Shown here: piece by piece, positions 9,846 through 18,794 of the stretch
Layout: every line of letters begins with the position of its first letter
Numbering within the stretch: position 1 is the first letter of the stretch
Source: Vibrio pomeroyi
Lineage (GTDB): Bacteria; Pseudomonadota; Gammaproteobacteria; Enterobacterales; Vibrionaceae
Direction of reading: 5' to 3'
Length of the DNA stretch: 64,000 bases
NCBI RefSeq assembly: GCF_024347595.1
Contig: NZ_AP025506.1
Coordinates: 2,542,001-2,606,000, forward strand
Translations under genes and position numbers: made by a program
The notes under the pieces: model-generated
What the model was told of the DNA's origin: nothing
Database searches by the model: none
What the model saw: the letters and a program-made list of their open reading frames with translations, nothing else

Positions 9846-10748
9846 TTATCTGTCTTTTGGATCAAGCGCGTCGCGCAGACCATCACCTACGTAGTTAAAG
9901 CAGAACAGCGTAACTACCATGAATGCCGCAGGGAATGTCAGTTGCCAAATTGCAACTTCCATTGTTTGCGAACCTTCTTGAAGCAATGCGCCCCAGCTTG
10001 TCATAGGCTCTTGAACACCAAGACCAAGGAAAGATAAGAATGATTCTGTAAGGATCATGCTTGGAATAAGCAGCGTAGAGTAAACCGCTACGATACCCAG
10101 TACGTTTGGTACGATGTGACGTGTAATGATCTTCCATTTGCTCACACCACATACGTGTGCTGCTTCAATGAACTCTTTACTACGTAAGCTCAGCGTTTGG
10201 CCACGTACAATACGCGCCATATCTAGCCAAGCAATCGCACCAATAGCAACGAAGATTAGGATGATGTTACGACCAAAGAATGTTACTAGAACGATAACTA
10301 GGAACATGAATGGAACCGCGTACAAAATCTCTAGGATACGCATCATCACTCGGTCAGTACGGCCACCGATGAAGCCAGAAGCTGCACCGTAAAGCGTACC
10401 AATCAGTACCGCTACGAAGGCACCCATCACACCAACCATCAGTGAGATACGGCCACCGATAAGCGTACGAACATACAAGTCACGGCCTAAGCTATCTGTA
10501 CCAAACCAGTGATCCGCATTAGGACCTACGTGCATTGCGTACCAGTCAGTATCATCATAAGTGTACTGAGCTAGCATCGGTAAGAAGATAACCGCCAGTA
10601 CCATAATAGTAAGGATGAACAGGCTGACCATCGCTGCCTTGTTACGCATGAAACGAATGCGTGCATCCTGCCACAAACTACGACCTTCAATCTCTAAACT
10701 CTCAGAGAACTTTTCGATCGCTTCTAAATTTTCTTTTTTCTTCAACAT
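9846..10748 (-). CDS. oppC: Oligopeptide ABC transporter permease OppC
   Basis: Inner-membrane permease subunit with a long cytoplasmic N-terminus (about 35 residues) and six predicted membrane helices. The EAA-type loop contacting the ATPases reads EFIEAAHVCGVSKWKIITRHIVPN. The periplasmic insert with HWFGTDSLGRDLYVR is typical of OppC/DppC. 12 bp separate it from oppB. Confidence 0.95.
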   Translation of the reverse strand: MLKKKENLEAIEKFSESLEIEGRSLWQDARIRFMRNKAAMVSLFILTIMVLAVIFLPMLAQYTYDDTDWYAMHVGPNADHWFGTDSLGRDLYVRTLIGGRISLMVGVMGAFVAVLIGTLYGAASGFIGGRTDRVMMRILEILYAVPFMFLVIVLVTFFGRNIILIFVAIGAIAWLDMARIVRGQTLSLRSKEFIEAAHVCGVSKWKIITRHIVPNVLGIVAVYSTLLIPSMILTESFLSFLGLGVQEPMTSWGALLQEGSQTMEVAIWQLTFPAAFMVVTLFCFNYVGDGLRDALDPKDR

Positions 10749-10760
10749 AACCAGTCCCTG

Positions 10761-11681
10761 TTAGTAGCGAATTTTCGGGTCAATCAGCGCTAGCAAAATA
10801 TCAACGATTGCGTTGAACAAGATGAATAGGAAACCAATCAAGATGGTTACACCCATTACTAGCGAGTAGTCACGGTTAAACGCGGCGTTAACAAACAGCT
10901 TACCGATACCTGGTAGGCCGAAGATGGTTTCAACAACAACTGAACCTGTGATGATACCTACGAACGCAGGTCCCATGTAAGAAACAACAGGCAGCATTGC
11001 TGGCTTAAGTGCATGTTTTAGAATGATATAACGGTAGCTTAGGCCTTTTGCACGTGCAGTTCGGATAAAGTTACTGTTTAGCGTTTCAATCATGCTACCG
11101 CGAGTAATACGAGCAAAGGTTGCTACGTAAAGAAGAGACATCGCGATAACAGGCAGCACGATGTACATGAATGTACCGCCATGCCAACCACCTGCTGGGA
11201 ATATGTTCCAGTGCAGAGAGAAAAGGTAAATAAGCGCCGGTGCCAACACGAAGGATGGCATCACCACCCCGAGCATGGCGGTCGACATTATGGTGTAGTC
11301 GACCCAGGTATTGTGCTTCAAGGCAGCAATCGTCCCGACGGTGACCCCCATCAATAGTGTGAAGATAAAGGCAACAAAACCTACCTTCGCAGATACTGGA
11401 AGTGCAACCGCGATCAGCTCATTTACTGTGTAATCTTGGTATTTAAACGAGGGACCGAAGTCACCTTGTAAGATATTTGTCAAATACGTGGTGTATTGTT
11501 CAAATACTGGTTTATCTAAGCCGTATTTAGCTTCGATGTTAGCCATAACTTCTGGCGGTAATGGACGTTCGCTTGAAAACGGGTTACCCGGTGCGAAACG
11601 CATGAGAAAGAAAGATATAGTGATCAACACCAACATGGTTGGAATCGCTTCAAATATCCTTTTCATAATGAATTTAAGCAT
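10761..11681 (-). CDS. oppB: Oligopeptide ABC transporter permease OppB
   Basis: Permease partner of OppC, 306 residues, six predicted helices. It begins MLKFIMKRIFEAIPTMLVL and carries the EAA loop FIRTARAKGLSYRYIILKHALKP and the C-terminal VETIFGLPGIGKLFVNA motif of the family. Separated from oppA by 114 bp holding a hairpin that probably lowers opp permease levels relative to OppA. Confidence 0.95.
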   Translation of the reverse strand: MLKFIMKRIFEAIPTMLVLITISFFLMRFAPGNPFSSERPLPPEVMANIEAKYGLDKPVFEQYTTYLTNILQGDFGPSFKYQDYTVNELIAVALPVSAKVGFVAFIFTLLMGVTVGTIAALKHNTWVDYTIMSTAMLGVVMPSFVLAPALIYLFSLHWNIFPAGGWHGGTFMYIVLPVIAMSLLYVATFARITRGSMIETLNSNFIRTARAKGLSYRYIILKHALKPAMLPVVSYMGPAFVGIITGSVVVETIFGLPGIGKLFVNAAFNRDYSLVMGVTILIGFLFILFNAIVDILLALIDPKIRY

Positions 11682-11719
11682 AAACTCACTCTTTCAGTCT
11701 GTGACAATTAAAATTAGAA

Positions 11720-11754
11720 AGACGCTACATGCGCGCCCTGCGCATGTAGTGTCT
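11720..11754 (-). terminator. Hairpin between oppA and oppB (attenuator/stabiliser)
   Basis: AGACGCTACATGCGC (11720-11734) pairs with 11740-11754 with one mismatch across a 5-nt loop; there is no long T tract. This looks like the intercistronic element seen in many binding-protein operons, which protects the upstream oppA message and lets only part of transcription through. Confidence 0.65.
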
Positions 11755-11795
11755 GTATCGTTATAGTTATATTAACTTTTTAGAATCGAAGCTTA

Positions 11796-13427
11796 TTATT
11801 GAGCTTTGATGTATAGGTCTTTCGAGAAGATCTTATCTTCCGCGTTGTTGATTGGGAAACCACCCACATGCGGGTTAAGTAGACGAGATTTAACGTATTG
11901 GTAGATAGGAGCGATTGGCATGTCTTTTGCCATTAGCGCCTCAGCTTCTAGGTAAAGTGCTTTACGCTCTTCTTCTGAAGTTGAGTTAAGTGCTTTATCG
12001 ATGATTTGATCGTAAGCCGCGCTGTCGTAGTGAACACCACCGGTAGTGTTGTTACTCTTCATTAGCGTTAGGAACGAAGACGCTTCGTTGTAGTCACCAC
12101 ACCAACCAGCACGTGCTACTTCGAAGTCACCAGAATCTTTAGAAGATAGGTACGTTTTCCACTCTTGGTTCTCAAGTGTTACAGAAAGACCCAGTGTTTT
12201 CTTCCACATAGAACCTAGCGCTACAGCAATCTTCTTGTGGTTCTCTGAAGTGTTGTAAAGTAGGTTAAATTTAAGTGGGTTGTCTTTACCGTAACCCGCT
12301 TCTTCAAGAAGACGTTCCGCTTCTGCGTTACGCTCTTTCTGAGACATCTTACCGTAAGCAGGTAGCTCAGGATCGAAGCCAGCTGTGATTTCAGGCGTTA
12401 GGAAATACGCAGGTTTTTGACCTTGCGCTAGGATAGCACCTGTTACGATATCACGGTCGATTGCGTAAGAGATTGCCTGACGAACACGAACATCATCAAA
12501 TGGTGCTTTCTTCGTATTGAAGATGTAGTAGTAAGTACATAGGTTACCCGCTACAGATACATCTTCCGCGTATTCTTTTTGAAGACGCTTGAAGTGCTCA
12601 GTTGGAAGTTCGTTTGTGAAATCGATTTCGCCAGATAGGAAGCGGTTCATTTCCGCTACTTGGTTTTCGATTGGTAGGAAGGTTACTTTATTTAGAACCG
12701 TCTTATCGTTGTTCCAGTATTGGTCGTTACGCTTAAGTACTAGACGCTCATTAACAACCCATTTATCAACAGAGAATGCACCATTGCCAACAAAGTGCTC
12801 TGGCTTAGTCCACTGGTCACCGTATTTTTCAACAGTCGCCTGGTGTACTGGCTTCATTGTTGTGTGGCCCATCATCATTACGAAGTATGGTACCGCTGTT
12901 TCTAATTCAACAACAAGCGTGTTTGCATCTACAGCTTTAACGCCTAGCTCACTCTTGTCTTTCTTACCCGCTACGATGTCCTTCGCATTCGCCATCTTGG
13001 TATATTCCATGTACCAAGCGTATGGAGAAGCCGTCGCAGGATCGACTGCACGTTTCCAGCTGTATACGAAATCTTGAGCTGTTACAGGATCGCCGTTAGA
13101 CCATTTTGCGTCTTTACGTAGGTGGAAAGTGAATGTTTTGTTGTCTGTCGTTTCCCAGCTTTCAGCAACACCAGGGATAGTATTACCTTCGCCGTCTTGG
13201 TTCACTAGACCTTCAAGAAGATCACGGATTACGTGAGATTCTGGTACACCTTGAGATTTGTGTGGGTCGATTGTCGCAACTTCAGTACCGTTACCACGAA
13301 CAAGTTCCTGAACTTTTGCCAGTTCTGTACCTGCTGGAACTTCAGCAGCAATAGAAAGAGTAGAAGAGGCAGCCACTGCCAAACCAGCACCTAGAAGAAG
13401 GGCCTGAGTGATTTTATTCTTGTACAT
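11796..13427 (-). CDS. oppA: Oligopeptide-binding protein OppA
   Basis: Periplasmic peptide receptor of the Opp importer. A signal peptide ends about residue 28 (SIAA|EVPAG), followed by an SBP_bac_5 domain with ATIDPHKSQGVPES, the typical FTFHLRKDAKWSNGDPVTAQDFVYSWKR-type segment (residues about 95-122) and YAIDRDIV. 543 residues is the expected length. First gene of oppABCDF, with a long 5' region containing a CRP-like site. Confidence 0.96.
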   Translation of the reverse strand: MYKNKITQALLLGAGLAVAASSTLSIAAEVPAGTELAKVQELVRGNGTEVATIDPHKSQGVPESHVIRDLLEGLVNQDGEGNTIPGVAESWETTDNKTFTFHLRKDAKWSNGDPVTAQDFVYSWKRAVDPATASPYAWYMEYTKMANAKDIVAGKKDKSELGVKAVDANTLVVELETAVPYFVMMMGHTTMKPVHQATVEKYGDQWTKPEHFVGNGAFSVDKWVVNERLVLKRNDQYWNNDKTVLNKVTFLPIENQVAEMNRFLSGEIDFTNELPTEHFKRLQKEYAEDVSVAGNLCTYYYIFNTKKAPFDDVRVRQAISYAIDRDIVTGAILAQGQKPAYFLTPEITAGFDPELPAYGKMSQKERNAEAERLLEEAGYGKDNPLKFNLLYNTSENHKKIAVALGSMWKKTLGLSVTLENQEWKTYLSSKDSGDFEVARAGWCGDYNEASSFLTLMKSNNTTGGVHYDSAAYDQIIDKALNSTSEEERKALYLEAEALMAKDMPIAPIYQYVKSRLLNPHVGGFPINNAEDKIFSKDLYIKAQ

Positions 13428-13996
13428 TTAATAAACTCCAAGTTTTATGTATTGCATCCATGACTTCTTTGCTTGGTTCACTGAACGGCAGTGATTTAGA
13501 TTTATTTAGCTCAAAATTTAAGCATAAAAACCTAAAACCTTACAAAGATTGAGGCACACACTATCAACCATTGAAGTAATTTGCCATAAACAAGTCGCAA
13601 AAAATCGGATAATTCTCCGAATCATTCAAGGTAACAGTGTAAATCTCTAATAAAAACCTAATGAATAGTGAGTTACACATAGGGATTAATTAAAAAACAG
13701 CCTTTAGTGTTGATGTATCTGTATTGATACTTTTTTTTAGCATCTTATGCTAGAACACGGTCAGCAAATTAACATTAATGCCACATGAAATCTAATTGCA
13801 CATCACATACCCCCTAAATAGACTCCACTATTTGTGAGGATTATCACTTTATACAAAACAGCATAATGCACTGCACCAAAACAGATTTAGAAATGCACCA
13901 AGACAGACAAAATCACGCACCGAATTTATATGCAACTTGAATGATTAACCATTTATTAATAAACCACTTATTTATAAATAGCTTTGTAGCACGCAC
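13428..13996. other. oppA upstream region
   Basis: About 570 bp without a gene. It includes a CRP-like palindrome (13833-13848) and, near 13715-13738, a short GTATC/GATAC hairpin followed by eight Ts on the plus strand, which could end a short plus-strand transcript. No coding frame with a ribosome-binding site is seen. A long oppA leader with small-RNA target sites is likely from what is known of opp regulation. Confidence 0.45.
13833..13848 (+). promoter_or_regulatory. CRP-like site upstream of oppA
   Basis: TGTGA-GGATTA-TCACT matches the CRP consensus TGTGA-N6-TCACA at 9 of 10 informative positions. It is 406 bp upstream of the oppA start, so it serves a distal promoter if real. Confidence 0.4.
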
Positions 13997-14026
13997 AAAA
14001 AAACCGACTTTAATAGTCGGCTTTTA
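13997..14026 (-). terminator. Terminator of the moa operon
   Basis: Minus-strand GCCGACT-ATTAA-AGTCGGT hairpin followed by seven Ts, 34 bp past the moaE stop. Confidence 0.8.
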
Positions 14027-14059
14027 ATATTCGATCTGAAGGTAAGTAACCTTAGGTGG

Positions 14060-14515
14060 TTATTTTTCCCAACGCTCTGCAGCTTTCGCATCTGAATCTC
14101 GAGAGTCAACCCAACGAGTTTCTTCAGTGGTACGTTCCTTCTTCCAAAACGGCGCTTTGGTTTTCAGGAAGTCCATCACAAACTCACAGGCTTCAAAGGC
14201 CGCACCGCGATGTGCACTGGAGACACCAACGTAAACAATCTGGTCACCGATATCTAGGTCACCAACACGATGGATAACTCGCATCTTTTGAATCGGCCAG
14301 CGTGCCTCAGCTTGATCACAGATCTCGCTCAGTGATTTCTCTGTCATACCCGGGTAGTGCTCCAGAGACAAGCCAATCACATTGTCGCCAAGGTTCATGT
14401 CGCGAACTTTACCAACGAACGTCACAATCGCTCCGGCAGCTGTACCTTGAGCCAAGTAGTCGTATTCGTCGCCTACAGAGAAATCCTCTGCTGTCACTAA
14501 TACTCTTGGATCCAT
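14060..14515 (-). CDS. moaE: Molybdopterin synthase catalytic subunit MoaE
   Basis: Large subunit of molybdopterin synthase; with thiocarboxylated MoaD it adds sulfur to cyclic pyranopterin monophosphate. Family motifs: GAIVTFVGKVRD, LEHYPGMTEKSL, IHRVGDLDIGDQIVYVGVSSAHR, FLKTKAPFWKKE with the active-site lysines. 151 residues. Two bases separate it from moaD. Last gene of the operon. Confidence 0.96.
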   Translation of the reverse strand: MDPRVLVTAEDFSVGDEYDYLAQGTAAGAIVTFVGKVRDMNLGDNVIGLSLEHYPGMTEKSLSEICDQAEARWPIQKMRVIHRVGDLDIGDQIVYVGVSSAHRGAAFEACEFVMDFLKTKAPFWKKERTTEETRWVDSRDSDAKAAERWEK

Positions 14516-14517
14516 GC

Positions 14518-14763
14518 TTAGCCTCCAGTCACTGGTGGGAAGAAAGCGACTTCATCGCCGTCTTTCACTTCAGTCGTCAAAGGCACGATAGATTGGTTAA
14601 GCGCAGCCAGAAGCTTGCCCTCTTCCAAAGCGATATCCCATTTTCCTTCTTGTGCTACAAGGTGGCTGCGAATCGCTTCAATCGTCTTAAATTGTGCATC
14701 AACTTCAACGCTGTCCACACCAACAAGCTCACGAGTTTGAGCAAAGAAAAGTACTGTAATCAT
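14518..14763 (-). CDS. moaD: Molybdopterin synthase sulfur carrier MoaD
   Basis: Ubiquitin-like sulfur carrier, 81 residues, ending in the diagnostic Gly-Gly (FFPPVTGG) that is adenylated and thiocarboxylated. It starts [15 protein letters not shown]. Its ATG overlaps the moaC stop by 4 bp. Confidence 0.95.
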   Translation of the reverse strand: MITVLFFAQTRELVGVDSVEVDAQFKTIEAIRSHLVAQEGKWDIALEEGKLLAALNQSIVPLTTEVKDGDEVAFFPPVTGG

Positions 14764-15239
14764 GATTCCACCTTAAAGTGACCAGATTTACCACCCGTCT
14801 TCTCTAACAGGCGTACATTCTCGATAACAATGTCTTTCTGAACAGCTTTACACATATCGTAAATCGTTAACGCAGCAACAGAAGCAGCCGTTAGCGCTTC
14901 CATTTCTACGCCTGTCTTACCTGCAAGCTTACAAACAGATTCGATGCGAACCTTGTTTTCAGACTCGATAGCTTCAAGCTGCACTTCTACTTTAGTTAAT
15001 AGCAGAGGGTGACACAGTGGAATCAGATCCCACGTCTTCTTAGCCGCTTGAATACCCGCAATACGTGCCGTTGCGAAAACATCACCTTTATGGTGGCTAC
15101 CAGAAACAATCAGTTCTAGCGTTTCAGCAGACATTTGAACGAATGCTTCCGCTCTCGCTTCACGTACTGTCTCAGCTTTAGCCGATACATCGACCATGTT
15201 TGCTTCGCCAGACGCGTTAATGTGTGTAAATTGGCTCAT
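14760..15239 (-). CDS. moaC: Cyclic pyranopterin monophosphate synthase MoaC
   Basis: Works with MoaA to turn GTP into cyclic pyranopterin monophosphate. Motifs seen: [19 protein letters not shown] (substrate-binding His), [21 protein letters not shown] and the C-terminal KTGGKSGHF. Start placed at ATG 15239, preceded by GGTGG about 7 nt upstream; the longer frame starts with TTG. Overlaps moaD by 4 bp. Confidence 0.96.
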   Translation of the reverse strand: MSQFTHINASGEANMVDVSAKAETVREARAEAFVQMSAETLELIVSGSHHKGDVFATARIAGIQAAKKTWDLIPLCHPLLLTKVEVQLEAIESENKVRIESVCKLAGKTGVEMEALTAASVAALTIYDMCKAVQKDIVIENVRLLEKTGGKSGHFKVES

Positions 15240-15251
15240 ACTCAAACCACC

Positions 15252-15764
15252 TTATACAGAAAGGTGTGGCATGAAGTTACAAGGGCGGTGGCTAGCGTCC
15301 ATCTGTTGCTTGATGATCTTAGTCCAACCTGTGCGACAAGCACCTGTAGAACCTGGCATCGCAAAGATTACTGTGTGGTTAGCAAAGCCCGCGATCGCAC
15401 GAGATTGAATTGTCGATGTACCGATTTCTTCGTAAGACACTTGACGGAATAGCTCACCAAAGCCTTCTACTTCTTTGTCGAATAGTGGCTTAAGCGCTTC
15501 AGGCGTACTGTCACGAGAAGTGAAGCCCGTACCGCCAGTGATCATGATCGCTTGTACGCTTTCATCAGCGATCCACTTAGATACGATCGCACGGATCTTG
15601 TACATGTCGTCGATAACGATTTGCTTATCAACAACGTTGTGACCCGCTTCTTTAGCATGCTCCGCTAGGTAACCACCTGATGTGTCATTTTCTTCTGTAC
15701 GCGTATCTGAAACCGTTAGTACTGCGATGTTTGCTGCTTGGAATTTGCTTTCTGCGTGACCCAT
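15252..15764 (-). CDS. moaB: Molybdenum cofactor biosynthesis protein MoaB
   Basis: MogA/MoaB-type molybdopterin-binding protein, implicated in MPT adenylation. Motifs: VLTVSDTR, MITGGTGFTSRDSTPEAL, and FAMPGSTGACRTGW. 170 residues. It sits 12 bp from moaC, but 346 bp from moaA because a MITE is inserted between them. Confidence 0.94.
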   Translation of the reverse strand: MGHAESKFQAANIAVLTVSDTRTEENDTSGGYLAEHAKEAGHNVVDKQIVIDDMYKIRAIVSKWIADESVQAIMITGGTGFTSRDSTPEALKPLFDKEVEGFGELFRQVSYEEIGTSTIQSRAIAGFANHTVIFAMPGSTGACRTGWTKIIKQQMDASHRPCNFMPHLSV

Positions 15765-15795
15765 TTGTTCACCTATATAAATTTTTCAATTATGA

Positions 15796-16059
15796 GGGCG
15801 TGTTGACCTTTCGTGATTAAATTTTGTTCGAGATAAAAGCGTTTTAATCGCGGCGAGGGGGAAGTAGCCTAGTCATTCTAAGTAAATCTCCCTCAACAAA
15901 GAGTAAAACGCTTTTAGTCGAACCCTTCGGGCAGCGTTTGCTGGTCATTTCTACTACGTTATCGGCTTCTCATGTAGGCTAGCTACACATCAAAGCCTCT
16001 GCCTTGTATAAATACCCAGCAACTCGCTGCAAAAATCAGCTCGAAAGAGCAACACGCCC
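15796..16059 (+). mobile_element. MITE copy 1 (264 bp), between moaA and moaB
   Basis: Non-coding element with imperfect terminal inverted repeats: GGGCGTGTTGACCTTTCG on the left and the same sequence with two changes, inverted, on the right (near 16042-16059). The right side is followed by TA; the left flank is GA, so one duplication base has drifted. Two further copies are at 43088-43348 and 47151-47413. Internally a palindromic block (around AAAGCGTTTTA and TAAAACGCTTTT) can form a large hairpin. TA flanks suggest mobilisation by an IS630/Tc1-mariner-type transposase, which is not present in this window. Confidence 0.85.
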
Positions 16060-16120
16060 TAGACTGATTCGCCCAGCCTGAAGAAGCTGAGCGATAAAAT
16101 GCTTTAGAGTATATAGCGGG

Positions 16121-17110
16121 TTAACCGCCGATTGACGCCAAGTTTGGAGTCATGCCGCTGTTGCCATCATGTAAGAAGTGGCTAACGGACTTGGTTTGAA
16201 GCTGAGCCTGAATTCGGTCAATGAGCTCTTGCTCTTGTTGATCTTCTTGAATCAGATCTCTCAGTTCAACACCGTGGTCGCCAAACAGACATAGGTGAAG
16301 TTTACCGGTCGCAGAAACACGCAGGCGGTTACAACTCTCACAAAAGTCTTTCTCGTAAGGCATGATCAAACCAATTTCACCCTTGTAGTCTGGGTGGACA
16401 AACACTTGTGCAGGCCCATCATTAACGGCTTTGACTTTCAGTAGCCAACCGTTAGCAATAAGCTGATTGCGAATAGCAACGCCCGATACATGGTGTTTAT
16501 CAAACAACTCGTCCATCTCGCCGGTTTTCATCAGCTCGATAAAACGTAATTGAATGGGTTTGTCTTTGATCCAATTAAGGAAGGCTGGTAATTCCTGACT
16601 GTTGAGGTCTTTCATCAATACAACGTTGACTTTGACTTGTTCATAGCCAACCTCAAACGCTTTATCAATACCTCGCATAACCTCAGTGAACTTATTCTCA
16701 CCAGTGATCTGATGGAACATACGTGAATCTAAGCTATCCACGCTGACGTTTATATGGGTTAAACCAGCATCACGCCACTGCCCTACTTGTTTCTCCATGC
16801 GATAGCCATTTGTTGTCGTGGCTACTTTTTCGATGCCTGGAGTAGAAGCAACGGTATGTATGATTTCAGGAAAGTCTTTACGCAGACTCGGTTCTCCGCC
16901 TGTAATGCGGATCTTTGAGGTACCACAATCTGCAAACGCTTTTACAATGCGTTTGATCTCGGGAACACTTAAAAAAGACGAGTTTTTTTGCCCTGACGGT
17001 TTATAACCATCCGGCAAGCAGTAAGTACATTTAAAGTTACAGACGTCTGTAACCGACAAGCGCAAGTAATAAAACTTGCGATGGAATCTATCTTCGAATT
17101 GTTGCGCCAC
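16121..17110 (-). CDS. moaA: GTP 3',8-cyclase MoaA (radical SAM)
   Basis: First enzyme of molybdenum cofactor synthesis. The N-terminal radical-SAM cluster site CNFKCTYC, the [10 protein letters not shown] segment, the C-terminal second cluster ligands [18 protein letters not shown] and the functional terminal Gly-Gly (ASIGG) are all present. The start is placed at GTG 17110: GGAAAGG lies 6 nt upstream and the resulting VAQQFEDRF aligns with other MoaA N-termini; the longer frame would use TTG. Preceded by a Moco riboswitch-like leader. Confidence 0.95.
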   Translation of the reverse strand: MAQQFEDRFHRKFYYLRLSVTDVCNFKCTYCLPDGYKPSGQKNSSFLSVPEIKRIVKAFADCGTSKIRITGGEPSLRKDFPEIIHTVASTPGIEKVATTTNGYRMEKQVGQWRDAGLTHINVSVDSLDSRMFHQITGENKFTEVMRGIDKAFEVGYEQVKVNVVLMKDLNSQELPAFLNWIKDKPIQLRFIELMKTGEMDELFDKHHVSGVAIRNQLIANGWLLKVKAVNDGPAQVFVHPDYKGEIGLIMPYEKDFCESCNRLRVSATGKLHLCLFGDHGVELRDLIQEDQQEQELIDRIQAQLQTKSVSHFLHDGNSGMTPNLASIGG

Positions 17111-17116
17111 GGAACA

Positions 17117-17241
17117 CCTTTCCAAACACGGGAGGCATAATCATTTCCAATTAAGCCCTTGTGACAACATGTCACTGGCTCTTGATGCGTATCGGTACAG
17201 CAAATACCACTGTGCGACTTAGCATGCGAGAGCTCGGAGTT
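17117..17241 (-). ncRNA. Probable Moco (molybdenum cofactor) riboswitch in the moaA leader
   Basis: The minus-strand leader holds several conserved-looking pieces: AACTCCGAGCTCTCGC near the 5' end, a GTGACA-TGT-TGTCAC hairpin, then GCCTCCCGTGTTTGGAAAGG whose last part is the ribosome-binding site of moaA. This arrangement, with the Shine-Dalgarno inside the element, matches what I know of the Moco RNA ahead of enterobacterial moaA. It should reduce translation when cofactor is plentiful. A covariance-model search was not possible. Confidence 0.72.
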
Positions 17242-17445
17242 ATGGCAACCGCACGTTATATTCATACGCGCAGTAGCTGAGTAATAAAATACTTAATATT
17301 TGTACGTGAATCTAGCTCTGATGGTAAAAAACGGGTCACATCGGCAAAAAAAACGTATCAAACGCTCAAAATAACTCTTGTTGAGTATATAGCGAGAAGC
17401 ATTTAACCTAAATTATAGTTGGTAATAATCTAACAAGAACAAAAA

Positions 17446-18333
17446 ATGAATATTTACTCTTCAAAGAAAGTCGTAGCAATCGGTGGAGGCCATGGCTTAG
17501 GTCGTATGCTTGCTGCATTAAAAGACTTTGGTAACAACGCAACTGGCATTGTTGCAACAACGGATAATGGCGGTTCAACCGGACGAATTCGTGACTGCCA
17601 AGGTGGTATCGCTTGGGGAGATACACGCAACTGTATCAACCAATTGATCACTGAACCTTCAATCAGCTCGATGATGTTTGAATACCGCTTTCGCGGCCAA
17701 GGTGAGTTAGACGGCCACAACTTAGGTAACCTAATGCTAACGGCGTTAGACAACCTTTCCGTTCGCCCATTGGAAGCGATTAATCTAATTCGTAGCATGC
17801 TCAAAGTCGACGTCAATATCGTTCCGATGACCGAGCACCCTTCTGACCTCACAGCCTTATCCATGGACGGCCGCTGGGTAACCGGCGAAACCAACGTTGA
17901 TGACATGACAGAAAAGCTACGCATGATGGACCTGTCGCCAGAAGTACCAGCAACCAAAGAGGCCGTTGCCGCGGTGGAAGAAGCAGACTGTATTGTGCTT
18001 GGCCCAGGCAGCTTTTTAACCAGTGTGATGCCTCCGCTGCTACTGCCAGAAATTGGTAAAGCAATCTCAGAAAACACCAAAGCAAAAGTTATCTTCATTG
18101 AAAACCTGTCTCCAGAACACGGTCCTGCAGGTAAAATGACGCTTCAAGAGCAATTGGAGTGGTGTGAACGTACTTGTAAAGCACGTAAAATAGACGTTGT
18201 ACTAGGCAATGAACCACACCCAGAACTAGAAGGGCAATGGAATTGTGTGACCACGGATCTTGCATCTGCAAATCGAGATTGGCGACACGACCGAGTGAAG
18301 CTTCAACAAGCGATCGAAGCTCAGCTGGCTTAG
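17446..18333 (+). CDS. yvcK: YvcK/CofD-like gluconeogenesis factor
   Basis: Member of the YvcK/YbhK family, which binds UDP-sugars and affects morphology and growth on gluconeogenic carbon sources in other bacteria; the biochemical role is not firmly known. Motifs: VAIGGGHGLGRML, TTDNGGSTGRIR, GHNLGNLMLTAL, CIVLGPGSFLTSVMPPLL. 295 residues, normal. Divergent from moaA, as ybhK is beside moaABCDE in E. coli. Followed by a terminator. Confidence 0.9.
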   Translation: MNIYSSKKVVAIGGGHGLGRMLAALKDFGNNATGIVATTDNGGSTGRIRDCQGGIAWGDTRNCINQLITEPSISSMMFEYRFRGQGELDGHNLGNLMLTALDNLSVRPLEAINLIRSMLKVDVNIVPMTEHPSDLTALSMDGRWVTGETNVDDMTEKLRMMDLSPEVPATKEAVAAVEEADCIVLGPGSFLTSVMPPLLLPEIGKAISENTKAKVIFIENLSPEHGPAGKMTLQEQLEWCERTCKARKIDVVLGNEPHPELEGQWNCVTTDLASANRDWRHDRVKLQQAIEAQLA

Positions 18334-18358
18334 TCCATAAGTTCAAGTGATAGAAAAC

Positions 18359-18385
18359 GAAAAAGGAGCATCATGCTCCTTTTTT
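18359..18385. terminator. Bidirectional terminator between yvcK and luxU
   Basis: AAAAAGGAGCA-TCA-TGCTCCTTTTT is a near-perfect hairpin with A and T tracts on either side, able to end both the rightward yvcK and the leftward luxO-luxU transcripts. Confidence 0.85.
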
Positions 18386-18426
18386 AGTCTCTGTATCTCT
18401 ACTTGTATATTTGGCAATTAACCGTT

Positions 18427-18771
18427 TTAGAGATCCGTCATCAACTGCTGATATTCAGTATAAGTCGATAGCAGAAGCTCCTGCATATCTTGAAAATCAA
18501 TATCAGTCACGGGCAATGCTTGCTTCACTTTTGCGTCTAAGCTAATAGCAAAATTACACAGAGAATCAGCACCAAAACTCGCAGCACTGCTCTTCAATGC
18601 ATGGCTGATGTCGGCCAAGTACTTAGACGTATCGGTATCTTTATTTAGCTCTAGGTGCTCGTAGTATCCTTTCAATTCACCTAAAAAGATTTCCAATAAC
18701 ACTGGGACATTCTCTTGCCCAATCTCACCGGCAAGCTCATCAACTTTTTGCTGATTTAATACTTTCATCAT
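18427..18771 (-). CDS. luxU: Quorum-sensing phosphorelay protein LuxU
   Basis: Single-domain histidine phosphotransferase that passes phosphate from hybrid autoinducer sensors (LuxQ/CqsS/LuxN type) to LuxO. 114 residues with the Hpt motif [17 protein letters not shown]; the phospho-accepting His is at residue 57 when the first of two adjacent ATGs is used. It follows luxO by 23 bp in the same direction, as in other vibrios. Confidence 0.95.
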   Translation of the reverse strand: MMKVLNQQKVDELAGEIGQENVPVLLEIFLGELKGYYEHLELNKDTDTSKYLADISHALKSSAASFGADSLCNFAISLDAKVKQALPVTDIDFQDMQELLLSTYTEYQQLMTDL

Positions 18772-18794
18772 CGTTCTTTCTTATTGTTTGGCGA

